Of a DNA stretch of 7,528 bases, positions 6,996 to 7,528 are shown piece by piece; positions within the stretch are counted from its first letter, which is position 1; every line of letters begins with the position of its first letter. The notes below the pieces were generated by a model. That model was not told where the DNA came from. It saw only the letters and a program-made list of their open reading frames with translations, and ran no database searches. The position numbers and the translations under genes are program-made. This DNA is from Aurantimonadaceae bacterium (GTDB lineage: Bacteria > Pseudomonadota > Alphaproteobacteria > Rhizobiales > Rhizobiaceae). The DNA is taken from NCBI GenBank assembly GCA_003232595.1, contig QIIJ01000165.1:1-7528 (forward strand). The letters run 5' to 3'.

Positions 6996-7528
6996 ATGGA
7001 ACCCATTCTTGCATCGCTGATATTCCTGCCGATCAGTCTTGGCCTGCTGGGTATTCCTGCCGATCAGTCTTGGCCTGCTGGGGTTTATTGAGCCTTGCAC
7101 CATTGGCAGCCACCTGCTGTTTTTAAACACCCAGGAAAATCGCAGCCGTACCGGGCAGTTAAAAGCCGTAATTGTCTTCATTGCCGCCCGAACCGTGGTA
7201 ACCGGTATGCTCGGCGCACTGATCGCCTATGTCGGGCAAACGTTGTTTGGCCTGCAAAACATCTTTGGCTGGGTCTTCGGCATCCTGTTCATCATCATCG
7301 GTGTGGATTTTCTTGTTAACCGGCCAGGCCGGTTATCGCGGGCAATCGGGTTGTCACCTGAAAAGTGGAAAAAAGCCCAGTCGCCCTTGTTTCTCGGCAT
7401 GGTGTTTGGCCTCAACATTCCGGCAACCGGTATTCCGGTCCTGCTTGCTTTGCTCAGTCTTGCTGCAAATCTTGAAAGCGCCGTTCAGGGCTTCTGGATG
7501 ATGGCCCTGTTCGGTTTCTTTCTGTCCG
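6996..7528 (+). pseudogene. CcdA/DsbD-family membrane protein, frame-disrupted by a 31-base duplication, partial
   Basis: Probable multi-pass inner-membrane protein of the CcdA/DsbD transmembrane family, which passes reducing power across the membrane for cytochrome c maturation or periplasmic thiol exchange. From ATG 6996 the frame gives MEPILASLIFLPISLGLLG, then meets a second copy of a 31-base unit and stops at 7091 after 31 codons. Past the repeat, the frame from 7081 is open to the window edge. It reads GFIEPCTIGSHLLFL with hydrophobic segments near 'AVIVFIAARTVVTGML', 'IFGWVFGILFIIIGVDFL' and 'LFLGMVFGLNIPATGIPVLLAL'. Removing one repeat copy joins the two parts perfectly. The PC motif Cys (residue 24 when restored) is present, but no second Cys appears in the visible part; the expected place in 'NIPATGIP' has Thr. 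The gene starts 19 bases after the alcohol dehydrogenase stop, in the same operon. Family assignment is from motif and topology only. Confidence 0.72.
7021..7082 (+). repeat. Perfect 31-base tandem duplication (two copies)
   Basis: The unit at 7021-7051, beginning TATTCCTGCCGATCAG and ending GGCCTGCTGGG, is repeated without a mismatch at 7052-7082. As 31 is not a multiple of three, it shifts the frame of the CcdA-like gene and leads to a stop at 7089-7091. The single-copy version would encode an uninterrupted first membrane segment, so the two-copy state is the derived one. Confidence 0.95.

Noticed and set aside
7229..7501. 90-codon plus-strand open frame near the right edge
   Set aside because: It overlaps the hydrophobic CcdA-like frame and shows no family features; it is a frame shadow.

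Overview
The window reads as accessory metabolism from a Gram-negative proteobacterium. An alphaproteobacterium, perhaps marine, is my best guess. This rests on moderate GC, a twin-arginine signal on the binding protein, and the general flavour of the proteins; no marker gene fixes the taxon. No tRNA, rRNA, CRISPR array or insertion sequence was seen.

Left part (1-3030, minus strand): an operon for a polyamine/opine-type ABC importer, transcribed right to left. It contains a PotD-like binding protein, then a PotA-like ATPase, then a PotB-like permease that runs off the left edge. A good sigma70-type promoter (TTGCCA-17-AATAAT) lies about 140 bases upstream of the binding-protein gene. The leader in between holds several inverted repeats and an 11-base direct repeat. 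A GC-rich hairpin separates the binding-protein and ATPase genes.

Middle (3173-4211, minus strand): a broken gene of the cobalamin-independent methionine synthase (MetE C-terminal-like) family, about 350 residues if restored. A small deletion at 3643/3644, inferred to be about 26 bases, shifts the frame and removes the conserved DEP catalytic segment.

Right part (4381-7528, plus strand): a divergent operon with an intact aldehyde dehydrogenase, an iron-dependent alcohol dehydrogenase broken by an inferred 7-base deletion that removes a metal-ligand histidine, and a CcdA/DsbD-type membrane protein broken by a perfect 31-base tandem duplication. The last gene runs off the right edge.

If all genes were whole, the layout would suggest import of a small cationic or methylated compound, methyl transfer by the MetE-like protein, and oxidation of an alcohol to an acid through the two dehydrogenases. 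The substrate is unknown. The most striking point is that three of the four non-transporter genes carry separate frame-breaking lesions of different kinds within about 3.5 kb, while the ABC genes and the aldehyde dehydrogenase stay open. Either the pathway is decaying in this lineage or population, or the assembly is faulty here.
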